From the NCBI RefSeq assembly GCF_014641595.1, contig NZ_BMIA01000003.1, forward strand, positions 930,001 through 994,000: a DNA stretch of 64,000 bases. Direction: 5' to 3'. A model generated the notes under the pieces. The model did no database searches, was not told the origin of the DNA, and was given only the letters and a program-made list of their open reading frames with translations. The position numbers were made by a program, and so were the translations under genes. This DNA comes from Dyadobacter endophyticus (GTDB lineage: Bacteria > Bacteroidota > Bacteroidia > Cytophagales > Spirosomataceae). How positions within the stretch are numbered: the stretch's first letter is position 1; each line of letters starts with the position of its first letter. Shown here in pieces: positions 36,583 to 44,887 of the stretch.

Positions 36583-37812
36583 TTAATGCATCACACCGGC
36601 ATCGGCTCCCTGTTGCACTTCTACCTTGTCGGTGATGAACCGCCTGCCAATCACCAGCACAATCAGCGCGAGCGTAGCCGAACCTGCCATGGCCGTCACC
36701 ATGGGAATAATCGAAGGCTCATCGAACAAACTGATCGCAATGGAGATCAGCGTACCAGCGCCCATTTGAAATGCGCCCATCAAAGCCGACGCGCTCCCAG
36801 CATTACGCGTGAACGGTGCGAGCGAGAGCGCGGCCGCGTTCGGGTAGGTGTAGCCTACGCAGCAAAGGAACAGAAACAGAAATACGAGTGTGGAGGTAAG
36901 TGTAAGCGAGTCGGTTAATGCGGCGGCCAGAAAGGTAAGGCCTATCACAGCCTGACATATCAGCGCCACATTGATGATCTGTTCGCTGGAAAATCTTCTC
37001 AGCATTAAAGTATTGATCTGCCCCGAACCAATAAAGCCGACCGACAGGAACGCGAAAATCCAGCCATATACTTTCCCATCAACATGAAAAACCTCCATGA
37101 ACACGATCGGCGAGCCAGACACGTAGGCAAACAGCCCCGCGAAGGCAATGGCGCCCGTAATGGCGTAGGTGTAGAACTGAGGTTCCCTAAATACTTCGAG
37201 GAAGTTCATAATGATCGGCCTCGGTTTCAAAGAGAGCGTTTTATCGGGTTTGTAGCTGTCGGGCAGCCATAACGCGGTTGCCGCGAGAATAGCCACGCCC
37301 ATGATCGTCAAAATGATAAATACGGCGTGCCATCCAAATGCATCGGTAACATATCCGCCGGCCGTCGGGGCGATCATGGGTGAAAATCCTACGACAAGCA
37401 GCAAAAGTGAAAACACTTTGGCGCTCTCGCTCACCGGGAACAGGTCGCGCACCATCGCTACCGAAGCCACTGTCGCCGCACAGCTGCCTATCGCCTGTAT
37501 CACGCGGAGCAGGATCAATTGCTCGATCGTGACCGCTACCGAACAGCCCGCCGAGGCGAGAATATAGACCGTCAGCCCGATAAATAGTGGTTTTTTTCGC
37601 CCAAACCGGTCGAGTAACGGCCCGTAAAGCAGCTGGCCCAGCGAAATACCGACAAAAAAGCCGGATAGTGACTGAGAAACTTTCGCAGCAGTAGTATTCA
37701 AATCACGCGCAATGGCCGGAAAACCCGGCAGGTACATATCGATTGAAAAAGGGCCAAGCGCAGTCAGGCTCCCCAGAATGAGGATCAGGAAAAAATAAGT
37801 CTTTTTGGACAT
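36583..37812 (-). CDS. MFS multidrug efflux transporter, Bcr/CflA type
   Basis: A 12-helix major facilitator of 409 residues. The N-terminal segment LGSLTALGPFSIDMYLPGFPAIARDL is the family signature of Bcr/CflA drug exporters, and the loop GPLLDRFGRKKPL is the MFS motif A. The start is placed at the ATG at 37812; upstream in-frame codons to 37905 would add a proline-rich non-membrane extension. It would export drugs or metabolites by proton antiport. Confidence 0.9.
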   Translation of the reverse strand: MSKKTYFFLILILGSLTALGPFSIDMYLPGFPAIARDLNTTAAKVSQSLSGFFVGISLGQLLYGPLLDRFGRKKPLFIGLTVYILASAGCSVAVTIEQLILLRVIQAIGSCAATVASVAMVRDLFPVSESAKVFSLLLLVVGFSPMIAPTAGGYVTDAFGWHAVFIILTIMGVAILAATALWLPDSYKPDKTLSLKPRPIIMNFLEVFREPQFYTYAITGAIAFAGLFAYVSGSPIVFMEVFHVDGKVYGWIFAFLSVGFIGSGQINTLMLRRFSSEQIINVALICQAVIGLTFLAAALTDSLTLTSTLVFLFLFLCCVGYTYPNAAALSLAPFTRNAGSASALMGAFQMGAGTLISIAISLFDEPSIIPMVTAMAGSATLALIVLVIGRRFITDKVEVQQGADAGVMH

Positions 37813-37901
37813 GGATTTTGTGGTGTGGGAAATTTCGGTGTTTGGGTAACACGGAACCTTGCAGCTGGGTTCGGGGAAGGGGGAATTTAAGTCGACCGCC
37901 A

Positions 37902-37931
37902 ACAAAAAGGCCCCGGTTATACACCGGAGCC
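37902..37931 (-). terminator. Terminator 3' of the small minus-strand gene
   Basis: The arms ggccccggt (37909-37917) and accggagcc (37923-37931) pair across a five-base loop, with one G-U wobble on the minus-strand RNA. They are followed there by five T. It lies 31 bases beyond the stop of the gene ending at 37963. Confidence 0.65.
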
Positions 37932-37962
37932 CGCTCTTATTTTCATGGCAACAGACCGAAGA

Positions 37963-38157
37963 TCATGCTGCGACCCAATTCAGTTTCTTCTGCACCTCTT
38001 TTTCGCTTTCGCTAACTGTGTAGGGAACTTTGTTTTTGAGATAAATAATGCACCCCTGTCCTCTTTTATTAGGGGCAATCCTAAGAACGTCTTCTTTGTG
38101 AATGATAATATTAATGAGCTTTTGCCCAAGCAATTTGAATGTACCCTTCTGTACCAT
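37963..38157 (-). CDS. Small hypothetical protein, FlbD/LytTR-like short beta pattern
   Basis: A 64-residue basic protein (LINIIIHKEDVLRIAP, GCIIYLKNKVPYTVSES) whose strand-turn-strand-helix pattern resembles the many small proteins of Bacteroidota that look like FlbD or the DNA-binding part of LytTR. It has a terminator after it and another small gene 27 bases upstream on the same strand. No function can be assigned. Confidence 0.45.
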   Translation of the reverse strand: MVQKGTFKLLGQKLINIIIHKEDVLRIAPNKRGQGCIIYLKNKVPYTVSESEKEVQKKLNWVAA

Positions 38158-38184
38158 GTCCTTCTTAAAATGAAAAGTTAACGC

Positions 38185-38397
38185 TTACGCAATTCCACTA
38201 ATCGAACTTCCCGATTTCAGGTAGAGCAGGAAATAATCCTTTGAAATAAGGAAATAGCCAAGGTCGCTCCGGTTACTCAATTGTAGAAAATCAGCCACTT
38301 CTCTTTGGGCTTCCGATTCAGATCCGGCACCCGTGACGGTAAGCACTGCGCCGGGTTTCAAGTTTTTCGCTGGGTTGTTACCTAGTGTCGCTACCAT
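38185..38397 (-). CDS. Small hypothetical protein
   Basis: A 70-residue protein from the ATG at 38397; an in-frame ATG at 38451 would give 88 residues. It has no signal peptide. The segment NPAKNLKPGAVLTVTGAGSES and the C-terminal YFLISKDYFLLYLKSGSS hint at a small beta fold. It precedes another small gene by 27 bases and probably forms a two-gene unit with it. I do not recognise it. Confidence 0.45.
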   Translation of the reverse strand: MVATLGNNPAKNLKPGAVLTVTGAGSESEAQREVADFLQLSNRSDLGYFLISKDYFLLYLKSGSSISGIA

Positions 38398-38735
38398 ATT
38401 TATATCCGATTTAAGAGTTAGTCTTGTTGTGGAATTGTTTTCGCGAAGCACATATTAAAGAAATATGCCAGATTACGGAATCCAACTAACGTATAAGGAT
38501 AACTTGGGGAGGCTTACGTAGTAACTTTTAAGGAAGATATAAATCCAAACAATTGATTACAAGCATTTTGCCAACTTTTTAAAAAAATTTACCGGTGCTA
38601 CGCAAAATGGCCTTCAAAAAGCGCGCAGGTTGTCCGTTTTTGAGGAAGTATTATCAATTTGATCGCATGACGGCACACGCCTCGTCTGATAAAGGCACGG
38701 ATTTTGCTCATCAACCACTTTCAACCGAAAGAAAT
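38398..38735. other. Intergenic region upstream of ku
   Basis: An AT-rich 338-base gap between the divergent small gene and ku. A weak promoter for ku may be TTG at 38630-38632 with TCAATTTG at 38654-38661 (21-base spacing, one mismatch at -7). The reading frame of ku is open back to 38595, but that extension is not Ku-like. I see nothing else. Confidence 0.4.
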
Positions 38736-39509
38736 ATGAGAGCAATATGGTCCGGGGCGATCGGGTTCGGCCTTGTGAATATCCCCGTCAAACTTTTCAG
38801 CGCAGTGCAAGCCAGCGAGCTTGACCTCGATATGCTGGACAAAAAAGACCACGCTAATATCCATTTCCAGCGCGTGAATGCCAACACGGGCCGGGAAGTG
38901 AAGTGGGAAAATATCGTCCGTGGCTACAAAGTCGAAGACAATTACGTGGTACTCGATGAAACCGATTTTGAAAAGGCCAGTCCCGAAAAATCGAAGATCA
39001 TCGAAATAGCGGAGTTTGTGGACGAAAAAGAGATCGACAGTATATATTATGAGACCCCCTATTACCTACAACCCGAAAAATCGGGCGCGAAACCGTACGC
39101 ATTGCTCCGCGACGCATTGAAAAAAACCGGTAAATGCGGCCTCGGTACCTACGTGCTCCGCAACCGCGAAAGCCTCGTACTCATCAAGCCGCAGGGAGAC
39201 TTGTTGATCCTCAACAAAATCCGGTTCGCAGAGGAGATCCGTGACACCGACGAGCTGAATATCCCCGATGTGACGATCAAGCCCGCCGAAATGAATATGG
39301 CCGTGCAACTCATCGAGCAGCTTACCACCGACTTCGACATTGCGAATTACAAGGACACCTACAATGAGAAATTGCTGGAACTGATCATGGCCAAAGCGAA
39401 AGGCAAAAAACCGGCTGCTTCCAAAATGAAGGTTGTTCATTCGAAAAGCCGCGATCTGATGGCACAGTTGAAGGAAAGCCTGACCGCGCCTAAAAGAAAA
39501 GCATCATGA
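38736..39509 (+). CDS. ku: Ku protein (bacterial non-homologous end joining)
   Basis: Prokaryotic Ku forms a homodimeric ring on DNA ends and recruits LigD. The start is set at the ATG at 38736, which gives the invariant N-terminus MRAIWSGAIGFGLVNIPVKLF. The core beta-barrel includes RVNANTGREVKWENIVRGY and YALLRDALKKTGKCGLGTYVLRNRE. The C-terminus is short and basic (SKSRDLMAQLKESLTAPKRKAS). Length, 257 residues, is typical. Its stop overlaps the start of the LigD-type polymerase gene (ATGA), showing translational coupling. Confidence 0.95.
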   Translation: MRAIWSGAIGFGLVNIPVKLFSAVQASELDLDMLDKKDHANIHFQRVNANTGREVKWENIVRGYKVEDNYVVLDETDFEKASPEKSKIIEIAEFVDEKEIDSIYYETPYYLQPEKSGAKPYALLRDALKKTGKCGLGTYVLRNRESLVLIKPQGDLLILNKIRFAEEIRDTDELNIPDVTIKPAEMNMAVQLIEQLTTDFDIANYKDTYNEKLLELIMAKAKGKKPAASKMKVVHSKSRDLMAQLKESLTAPKRKAS

Positions 39510-40405
39510 AAAAGAAAGCAGAGATCACGCATCCGGAAAAAATTTACTGGCCGGACGAACATATTACGAAAGGCGAGCTGATCGACTATTACCGTAACAT
39601 CGCGCCCTATATTTTACCTTATTTGAAAAACCGGCCGCTCTCGCTGCGTAGGCAGCCCAATGGCGTAAAAGACGAAGGTTTTTTCCAAAAAGATGCCGGC
39701 GATTCGGTGCCGGAATGGATCAAAACTGTGGAAATATTAGCTGAGTCGACCGGAAAAATGGTGAACTACCACGTGGTCAACGATGTAGAAAGCCTGCTGT
39801 ATGTTGCCAATCTGGGCTGTATTGAAATGAATCCCTGGAACTCGACCGTGGGCAAGCTGGAAAATCCGGATTATATCGTCATGGACATCGACCCCTCCGA
39901 CAAGAATACATTCGAAGATGTGATCGACGTGGCGCTGGCCATCAAGCAACTCCTCGACGAAATGGATGCCGAAGGCTTCTGCAAAACTTCCGGCGCGAGC
40001 GGAATGCACGTTTACATTCCATTTGGCAAAAAATACGACTATGACCAGGCCCGCGACTTCGCCGAAATGCTGGCGCACATGGTCACCGAACGCCTACCGA
40101 AGATTACCACATTGGAAAGGTCGCTTTCGAAGCGCAGAAAAGACCAGATTTACGTCGATTACCTGCAAAACCGCATTGGTCAGACACTCGCATGCGCGTA
40201 CAGTGCCCGCCCGAAACCGGGCGCCACCGTTTCCACACCCCTCGAATGGAGTGAAGTAGCGCATGGCCTGAGCCCAAAGGATTTCACGATCAAGAATATC
40301 TTCGACCGGCTCGAAAAGAAAGGCGACCTCTTCAAAGGCGTGCTGGGCAAGGGTATTAACCTCAATAAGGCTTTACAAAAGCTTTCGCTCCCCGCGCAGG
40401 ATTAG
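39506..40405 (+). CDS. Stand-alone LigD-type polymerase/primase domain (NHEJ)
   Basis: A 299-residue archaeo-eukaryotic primase-like polymerase of the LigD-Pol family. The motif ITHPEKIYWPDEHITKGELIDYY opens the domain, the catalytic DxD is in YIVMDIDPSD (about residue 130), and SGASGMHVYIPF and SLSKRRKDQIYVDYLQN are family blocks. LigD proteins usually also contain an ATP-dependent ligase and a phosphoesterase domain; both are absent here. It fills gaps and adds (ribo)nucleotides at DNA ends brought together by Ku. The ATGA overlap with ku confirms the partnership. Confidence 0.93.
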   Translation: MKKKAEITHPEKIYWPDEHITKGELIDYYRNIAPYILPYLKNRPLSLRRQPNGVKDEGFFQKDAGDSVPEWIKTVEILAESTGKMVNYHVVNDVESLLYVANLGCIEMNPWNSTVGKLENPDYIVMDIDPSDKNTFEDVIDVALAIKQLLDEMDAEGFCKTSGASGMHVYIPFGKKYDYDQARDFAEMLAHMVTERLPKITTLERSLSKRRKDQIYVDYLQNRIGQTLACAYSARPKPGATVSTPLEWSEVAHGLSPKDFTIKNIFDRLEKKGDLFKGVLGKGINLNKALQKLSLPAQD

Positions 40406-40457
40406 GAGATGATTTGCAGGTGTGCTTAATTTAAGCCTTCAAACAAAAACTAATACC

Positions 40458-41624
40458 ATGCGCCTGACTCCCGCTCAAAAAAACATTGGCATCGCTTTGC
40501 TGATGGTGCTCCTCATTGCCCCTTTGCTGGTGCTGAACAGTTGCTCGTCCGACAAAAAAGATGAAGGCTCGTCGGATTCCACGAACCGCCCTGTGGTGAT
40601 AGGTTATGTCGGCGGTTTCCACGGCTTATTGAACACCGGCAATATTGAAGCCAAAATGCTGACGCACATTAACTACGCGTTTGTCGACATTAAAGATGGC
40701 AAGGCATTCCTCAGCAATGAAAAAACCGACACGACCAACTTCCGCCAGCTTAATCTGCTTAAAGCCGACAATCCCGACCTGAAAATTCTGATTTCCATCG
40801 GCGGCTGGGCATGGAGTGAGAACTTCTCCGACGCGGTACTTACCGACTCGTCTCGTAAAGTGTTCGCGAAAAGCAGCGTGGCAATCATCAAAAAATACAA
40901 TCTCGACGGCGTCGATATCGACTGGGAATACCCTGCACTACCCGGTGAGGACGGTAACGTTTTCCGTCCCGAGGACAAGCAGAACTACACCGAGATGTTC
41001 CACGCAATCCGCAACGAGCTCGACCTGTTGGAAGAAGAAACAGGCAAGAAAAAACTGCTTACCACCGCTGTGGCCGGCTGGGTAGAATTCCTGAAGGCTA
41101 CCGAAATGGGCAAAGCGCAGCGTTACCTGGATTATGTAAACCTGATGACCTACGACTTGTTCCAGGGCGACACAGCCGTTCACCACGCGAGCTTATACCC
41201 TTCTAATAGCTACAAAACTGCCAAATCGGTGGATAATGCTGTAAAGGGCTTCCATGCCGCGGGTGTACCTATGGAGAAATTAGTGGTTGGCCTGCCGTTC
41301 TACGGCCGGATGTTCACGGTCTCGAAGCTCGAAAAAGGGTTGGGGCAAAAGCAGGTGAAGCAGCAATACATCGATGGCTATTCCTACATCAAGGATAGTT
41401 TGGTTAACAAAAAAGGCTATAAAGAATACCGCGACACCGTGGCCAAAGCACCCTACCTGCTCAATGCGGAAACAGGCGATGTGCTGAGCTATGACGACGA
41501 AGAATCAGTAAGGGAAAAATGCAAATATGTACTGGCCAATAAACTTGGCGGTGTCATGTTCTGGGAGTACGATTCCGATCCCAAAAAGTACCTCCTAAAC
41601 GAGATCGATAAGTCGCTCAAATAA
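40458..41624 (+). CDS. GH18 chitinase-like surface lipoprotein
   Basis: The catalytic motif DGVDIDWEY (Asp150 to Glu157, with Glu157 the acid/base) defines glycoside hydrolase family 18. SIGGWAWS (about 113-120) and the YDLF and VVGLPFYGR blocks complete the TIM barrel. The signal sequence ends in the lipobox LNSC (Cys29), followed by SSDKKDEG, a charged stretch like the Bacteroidetes lipoprotein export signal, so surface display is likely. The start is the ATG at 40458; an upstream GTG is less likely. It should hydrolyse chitin or chito-oligosaccharides, or an endo-N-acetylglucosaminidase substrate. Confidence 0.9.
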   Translation: MRLTPAQKNIGIALLMVLLIAPLLVLNSCSSDKKDEGSSDSTNRPVVIGYVGGFHGLLNTGNIEAKMLTHINYAFVDIKDGKAFLSNEKTDTTNFRQLNLLKADNPDLKILISIGGWAWSENFSDAVLTDSSRKVFAKSSVAIIKKYNLDGVDIDWEYPALPGEDGNVFRPEDKQNYTEMFHAIRNELDLLEEETGKKKLLTTAVAGWVEFLKATEMGKAQRYLDYVNLMTYDLFQGDTAVHHASLYPSNSYKTAKSVDNAVKGFHAAGVPMEKLVVGLPFYGRMFTVSKLEKGLGQKQVKQQYIDGYSYIKDSLVNKKGYKEYRDTVAKAPYLLNAETGDVLSYDDEESVREKCKYVLANKLGGVMFWEYDSDPKKYLLNEIDKSLK

Positions 41625-41644
41625 CCCAAGGTTTCAACCTTGGG
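41625..41644 (+). terminator. Hairpin directly after the GH18 stop codon
   Basis: cccaaggt (41625-41632) and accttggg (41637-41644) form a perfect 8-bp stem with a four-base loop, starting at the base after the TAA. There is no T run, so termination is uncertain. A similar hairpin lies at 54121-54144. Confidence 0.45.
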
Positions 41645-41662
41645 AGGCGAGACCGGCGAGCG

Positions 41663-41795
41663 GGAGCGATAGCGGCGGCGACACCGAAGCGATAGCAGCG
41701 GCGACACCGGAGCGATAGCGGCGGCAACGCCGAGTGCGATAGCAACGGCGACACCGGAGCGATAACGCCGCCGCCGGGAGCGACAGGTAACACCC
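41663..41795 (+). repeat. GC-rich 23-base tandem repeat, about five copies plus a partial
   Basis: Units start at 41663, 41686, 41709, 41732 and 41756, each built on ggagcgatagcgg-cggcgacacc with a few substitutions; the fourth has 24 bases. A degenerate partial unit begins at 41777. The array lies between the GH18 stop and the convergent endonuclease V gene. There are no spacers, so it is not a CRISPR array; it is a minisatellite-like element. Confidence 0.85.
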
Positions 41796-41816
41796 CTGTT
41801 TCCCCTCACGGGCCGC

Positions 41817-42557
41817 TCAAAAGAGCGTCCGGCTATCAAACTCGTGGTAACCTTCGGTTAGTGTTCCAATTCTGAATCGGTTCACGTACTCGTGTGCGCG
41901 GCGCGTGGGCTCGGGAAGGCGGTGCTTACCGGTACATTTGAGCGCCAGGGTGAGGCTGTCTTCGAGGCTCATCTGGTGACCCGGTGAGATAAACACGGGT
42001 TTGACATTGTCCTTGGTCCGTACCGCGTAGCCGATTACCTCGCCTTTATCGGTTACTTGCGTGTATTCCCCTTTTGAAGGGCCAGGGTCGACATATTGTC
42101 CGGCGAGCTTCTTCTTGGCGCAGCCCATTGTGATGGCGTCGGTAATGACGCCAAAATGGGAAGCGATACCCATTCTGCGGGCATGCAAAATGCCGTTTCC
42201 ATCGAACATCACGATGTCAGGCTTCACAGGAAGTTGTTCGTAGGCTTTCAGAATGGCTGGAATCTCGCGAAACGCGAGGTAACCGGGAATATAGGGGAAT
42301 ATCGTGCTGCTTTTCACAAGTGAATAGGCGATCGGTTGCAGGTCGGGGTAACTCATTACCACCAATCCCGCATAAACGGTCTCACTGTAAAGATCGAGTG
42401 AAATATCTGCGCCTGCGATCGTTTTGGCCTCGATTTGTAATGGTTCCAGATTTAAATGCCCACGCAGCTGCTGCTGAATAAGCGTCGCCTCGGCGATCGT
42501 CAGCTGGTCGTAGTTCAGCTCGGGCGTGATAACCATCCGGTTCAAAAAGTCTGGCAT
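41817..42557 (-). CDS. nfi: Endonuclease V (deoxyinosine 3' endonuclease)
   Basis: Endonuclease V starts repair of deaminated adenine by nicking near deoxyinosine. Family motifs are clear: the metal-binding Asp in IAGADISL, the PYIPGYLAFRE wedge loop that reads the base, and the FDGNGILHARRMGIASHFGV block with the second metal Asp. Length, 246 residues, is close to E. coli Nfi plus a short C-terminal extension. It reads towards the tandem repeat. Confidence 0.95.
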   Translation of the reverse strand: MPDFLNRMVITPELNYDQLTIAEATLIQQQLRGHLNLEPLQIEAKTIAGADISLDLYSETVYAGLVVMSYPDLQPIAYSLVKSSTIFPYIPGYLAFREIPAILKAYEQLPVKPDIVMFDGNGILHARRMGIASHFGVITDAITMGCAKKKLAGQYVDPGPSKGEYTQVTDKGEVIGYAVRTKDNVKPVFISPGHQMSLEDSLTLALKCTGKHRLPEPTRRAHEYVNRFRIGTLTEGYHEFDSRTLF

Positions 42558-42619
42558 GATATTTCGTGGTTGTGTGTGAAAGTTATTTACCCTATCTATT
42601 CAAAAACTACGCCACCTCC

Positions 42620-43126
42620 ATGGAACAGACCTCCGTCAGACGCAAATGGGCGAACTGGAAATTCATTTCGTTCATTGTAATACTCATCGCCATTTTTGTC
42701 AAATTCTACGTCCTGGACGAACACGACGAAAACGCGACGGTCATCGTCGCGCTGGACCTGCCGCAGGTTGCCATGCGAAACGAGCTGGAAGTGGCGGCGA
42801 TTCTCGGCAAAGGCCAACTCCTGAGTTTTTATACAGATGAAAAAGCCGGCTGTGAAAAATGCCCGCGCATCAGCTACCGCGACGGAAAGGTCGAAATTAT
42901 CTACATCAACGACATCGCCGACCAGATCAGACTGAACAAGCTGGCTGACTACCCTTTCGAAAACCGAAGTATCCTGGGGCTACTTAACCTGAACGAGAAT
43001 ATCGTGCCGAACGTCGACGAGGACGGTGTAAAAACGTGGGACAACTACCAGAAATACACCCAGATTAGCGCGTTTTCCAAAAGCGGTGATCTGGATTACA
43101 TTCTTGTTAAAAGTAAGTCCGAATAA
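42620..43126 (+). CDS. Membrane-anchored hypothetical protein
   Basis: A 168-residue protein with a short cytoplasmic N-terminus, one membrane helix (WKFISFIVILIAIFVKFYVL, about residues 12-31) and an outside domain with two cysteines in AGCEKCPR. The ATG at 42620 is preferred, as the 18 upstream codons add an unrelated hydrophobic stretch. The domain contains RSILGLLNLNENIVPNVDEDGVK and looks mixed alpha/beta. I do not recognise it. It is divergent from nfi and convergent with nhaA, 12 bases away. Confidence 0.7.
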   Translation: MEQTSVRRKWANWKFISFIVILIAIFVKFYVLDEHDENATVIVALDLPQVAMRNELEVAAILGKGQLLSFYTDEKAGCEKCPRISYRDGKVEIIYINDIADQIRLNKLADYPFENRSILGLLNLNENIVPNVDEDGVKTWDNYQKYTQISAFSKSGDLDYILVKSKSE

Positions 43127-43138
43127 GTGCTGCTGAAT

Positions 43139-44308
43139 TTACCTTTTGCTCACGCTGCTCAGCATTACATAGCCCAATATCCCCGAAAGGATAGAGCCGG
43201 TAAGAATGGAGAATTTTGCTTCCGACAGGATCAGGTGCTCGCCCGGGAAGGACAGTAATGCGATAAAAACCGACATCGTAAACCCGATCCCACCTAGCAT
43301 TCCTACGCCGATAATATGCGCCCAGCCAGCCTGGCTGGGCATACTGCTGATGCCTAACTTCACCGTCAGCCAGGACAGAATACCGATACCCAGAGGCTTG
43401 CCTATCACCAATCCCAGCACGATGCCCACCCCGAGCGAGGTGGTGAGGCCTTCGAGCATACCCGCTTCGAAAGTGATATTGGTGTTGGCTAATGCGAAAA
43501 CCGGCATGATGAGAAAGTTCACCGGCTTGACCAGGATATGTTCCAGCTTTTCGAGCGCCGATTCTTGCGCGTCGGGCGTGGTGGGGATCGCAAAGGCCGT
43601 GAGCACGCCGGCGATGGTCGCGTGGACGCCCGAGTGATGTACAAAATACCAGATGAATGCGCCCGGAATGAGGTAGGCCGCCAGGTGTTTGACCCCTGCA
43701 CGGTTCATCGCCATCAATACCGCAAAAACTCCTCCCGCATAGAGCAGGTAGTTGTAATGCAGCTCCGAGGAATAGAAAACAGCAATCACCAGAATGGCCA
43801 TCAGGTCATCTACAATGGCGAGTGCTGCGAGGAAGATTCTGAGCGAAGCCGGCACTTTTTTACCCAGAAGTGTGATAATCGCAATCGCAAAGGCGATGTC
43901 GGTGGCCATGGGAATGCCCCACCCCGCCGCCGTGTTGGTGCCTTTATTAACCAAAAAGTAAATCGTGGCCGGTGCCAGCACACCCCCTATTGCCGCAAAA
44001 ATTGGCAGTGCCGCTTTTTTAAAGGACGACAGTTCGCCTTCCACCAGCTCCCTTTTGATTTCCAGCCCTACGAGCAGAAAGAAAATGGCCATCAGCCCGT
44101 CGTTGATCCATTGAAGCGCAGGGTAGCGCAAATGGACGCTTCCGGTTTGGAAGCCTAGTTGAGTAGACAGCAGGTTTTCGAATGCACCGGCGAAAGATGA
44201 GTTGGCAATCAGGAGAGACACGATCACGCTGATGATCAGTATCACGCCGCCTAGCGACTCCGATTGTATAAACTCTTTGAAGGGTTTGAGGTTGATCATT
44301 TTAGCCAT
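43139..44308 (-). CDS. nhaA: Na+/H+ antiporter NhaA
   Basis: A 12-helix inner-membrane antiporter of 389 residues, the same length as E. coli NhaA. The ion-binding aspartate pair is in LAIVDDLMAILVIA, and WGIPMATDIAFAIAI is the assembly around the broken helix. It exports Na+ (or Li+) for protons and regulates pH and salt. The start is the ATG at 44308; an in-frame ATG also occurs at 44299. Confidence 0.95.
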   Translation of the reverse strand: MAKMINLKPFKEFIQSESLGGVILIISVIVSLLIANSSFAGAFENLLSTQLGFQTGSVHLRYPALQWINDGLMAIFFLLVGLEIKRELVEGELSSFKKAALPIFAAIGGVLAPATIYFLVNKGTNTAAGWGIPMATDIAFAIAIITLLGKKVPASLRIFLAALAIVDDLMAILVIAVFYSSELHYNYLLYAGGVFAVLMAMNRAGVKHLAAYLIPGAFIWYFVHHSGVHATIAGVLTAFAIPTTPDAQESALEKLEHILVKPVNFLIMPVFALANTNITFEAGMLEGLTTSLGVGIVLGLVIGKPLGIGILSWLTVKLGISSMPSQAGWAHIIGVGMLGGIGFTMSVFIALLSFPGEHLILSEAKFSILTGSILSGILGYVMLSSVSKR

Positions 44309-44524
44309 GCCGCCAATATAGCAAATCGCTCCCAATCACAATTTTTAAATATATTGTACTTTTACAATAAAAACCATCTCATTAACAGGTTTGGTTATAT
44401 TTGAATATTTCAAAAAATAAAATCAAAACAAATGCCGTTAAATCACTCATCATCAATAAAAACCATTCAAGTAGCCGTTCGATCACTCATTGAATAAATA
44501 CCTTACTATTCATAAAATACCATT

Positions 44525-44532
44525 TATATTTG
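44525..44532 (+). promoter_or_regulatory. -7 element of the small secreted-protein gene
   Basis: TATATTTG fits TAnnTTTG and lies about 45 bases before the ATG at 44578. The -33 region has only TTA (44503-44505, 19-base spacing). Its position makes an in-frame start at 44530 unlikely. Confidence 0.5.
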
Positions 44533-44577
44533 TATCATCAAATAAGACAAAGACAAGAAACAAAAATAAATAGAGCT

Positions 44578-44799
44578 ATGAAGACTTTGATCACAACCCT
44601 CGTTAGCGTTATCGCATTGACCAGTTCAGTTGCATTTGCGGACGACAATAAATCAACCAATACCATCAAGAATACGTTGCCAGTATCGACCCCAATAGTA
44701 GAAACTCCGGCACCACCGAAAGCGACGAAAGTGAACCCATATAAAACGCAAACACCGGCTCAGAAAGCAGCCATTGTGGATCTGAAAGCGACCAAATAA
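44578..44799 (+). CDS. Small exported proline/lysine/threonine-rich protein
   Basis: A 73-residue protein with a clean signal peptide (MKTLITTLVSVIALTSSVAFA) and a mature part of about 50 residues rich in Thr, Pro, Lys and Asn (VETPAPPKATKVNPYKTQTP). It has no cysteine and no predicted fold, and is likely disordered in the periplasm. It has its own promoter and terminator. Function unknown. Confidence 0.65.
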   Translation: MKTLITTLVSVIALTSSVAFADDNKSTNTIKNTLPVSTPIVETPAPPKATKVNPYKTQTPAQKAAIVDLKATK

Positions 44800-44836
44800 A
44801 GAATAGCAGAAATTGAAAAGGTGAAATTGAGATGTT

Positions 44837-44867
44837 AAAAAGGAGGGCAATTGCACCTCCTTTTTTT
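44837..44867 (+). terminator. Terminator of the small secreted-protein gene
   Basis: aaaaaggagg (44837-44846) pairs with cctccttttt (44856-44865) around a 9-base loop and is followed by further T. It lies in front of the convergent DUF5690 gene and can work in both directions. Confidence 0.82.
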
Positions 44868-44887
44868 ATGCCCTGTTTGCGGCGCAG

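Noticed and set aside
38595..38735. 47-codon N-terminal extension of Ku
   Set aside because: The extension is unlike Ku; the ATG at 38736 gives the invariant MRAIWSG start.
41663..41795. Possible CRISPR array
   Set aside because: The units follow each other without spacers and there are no cas genes in the window.
41489..41839. Minus-strand frame across the 23-base repeats, coding an Arg/Ala/Val-rich peptide
   Set aside because: It overlaps the end of the GH18 gene and the end of nfi, and the repeat units translate to low-complexity sequence; no start or family support.
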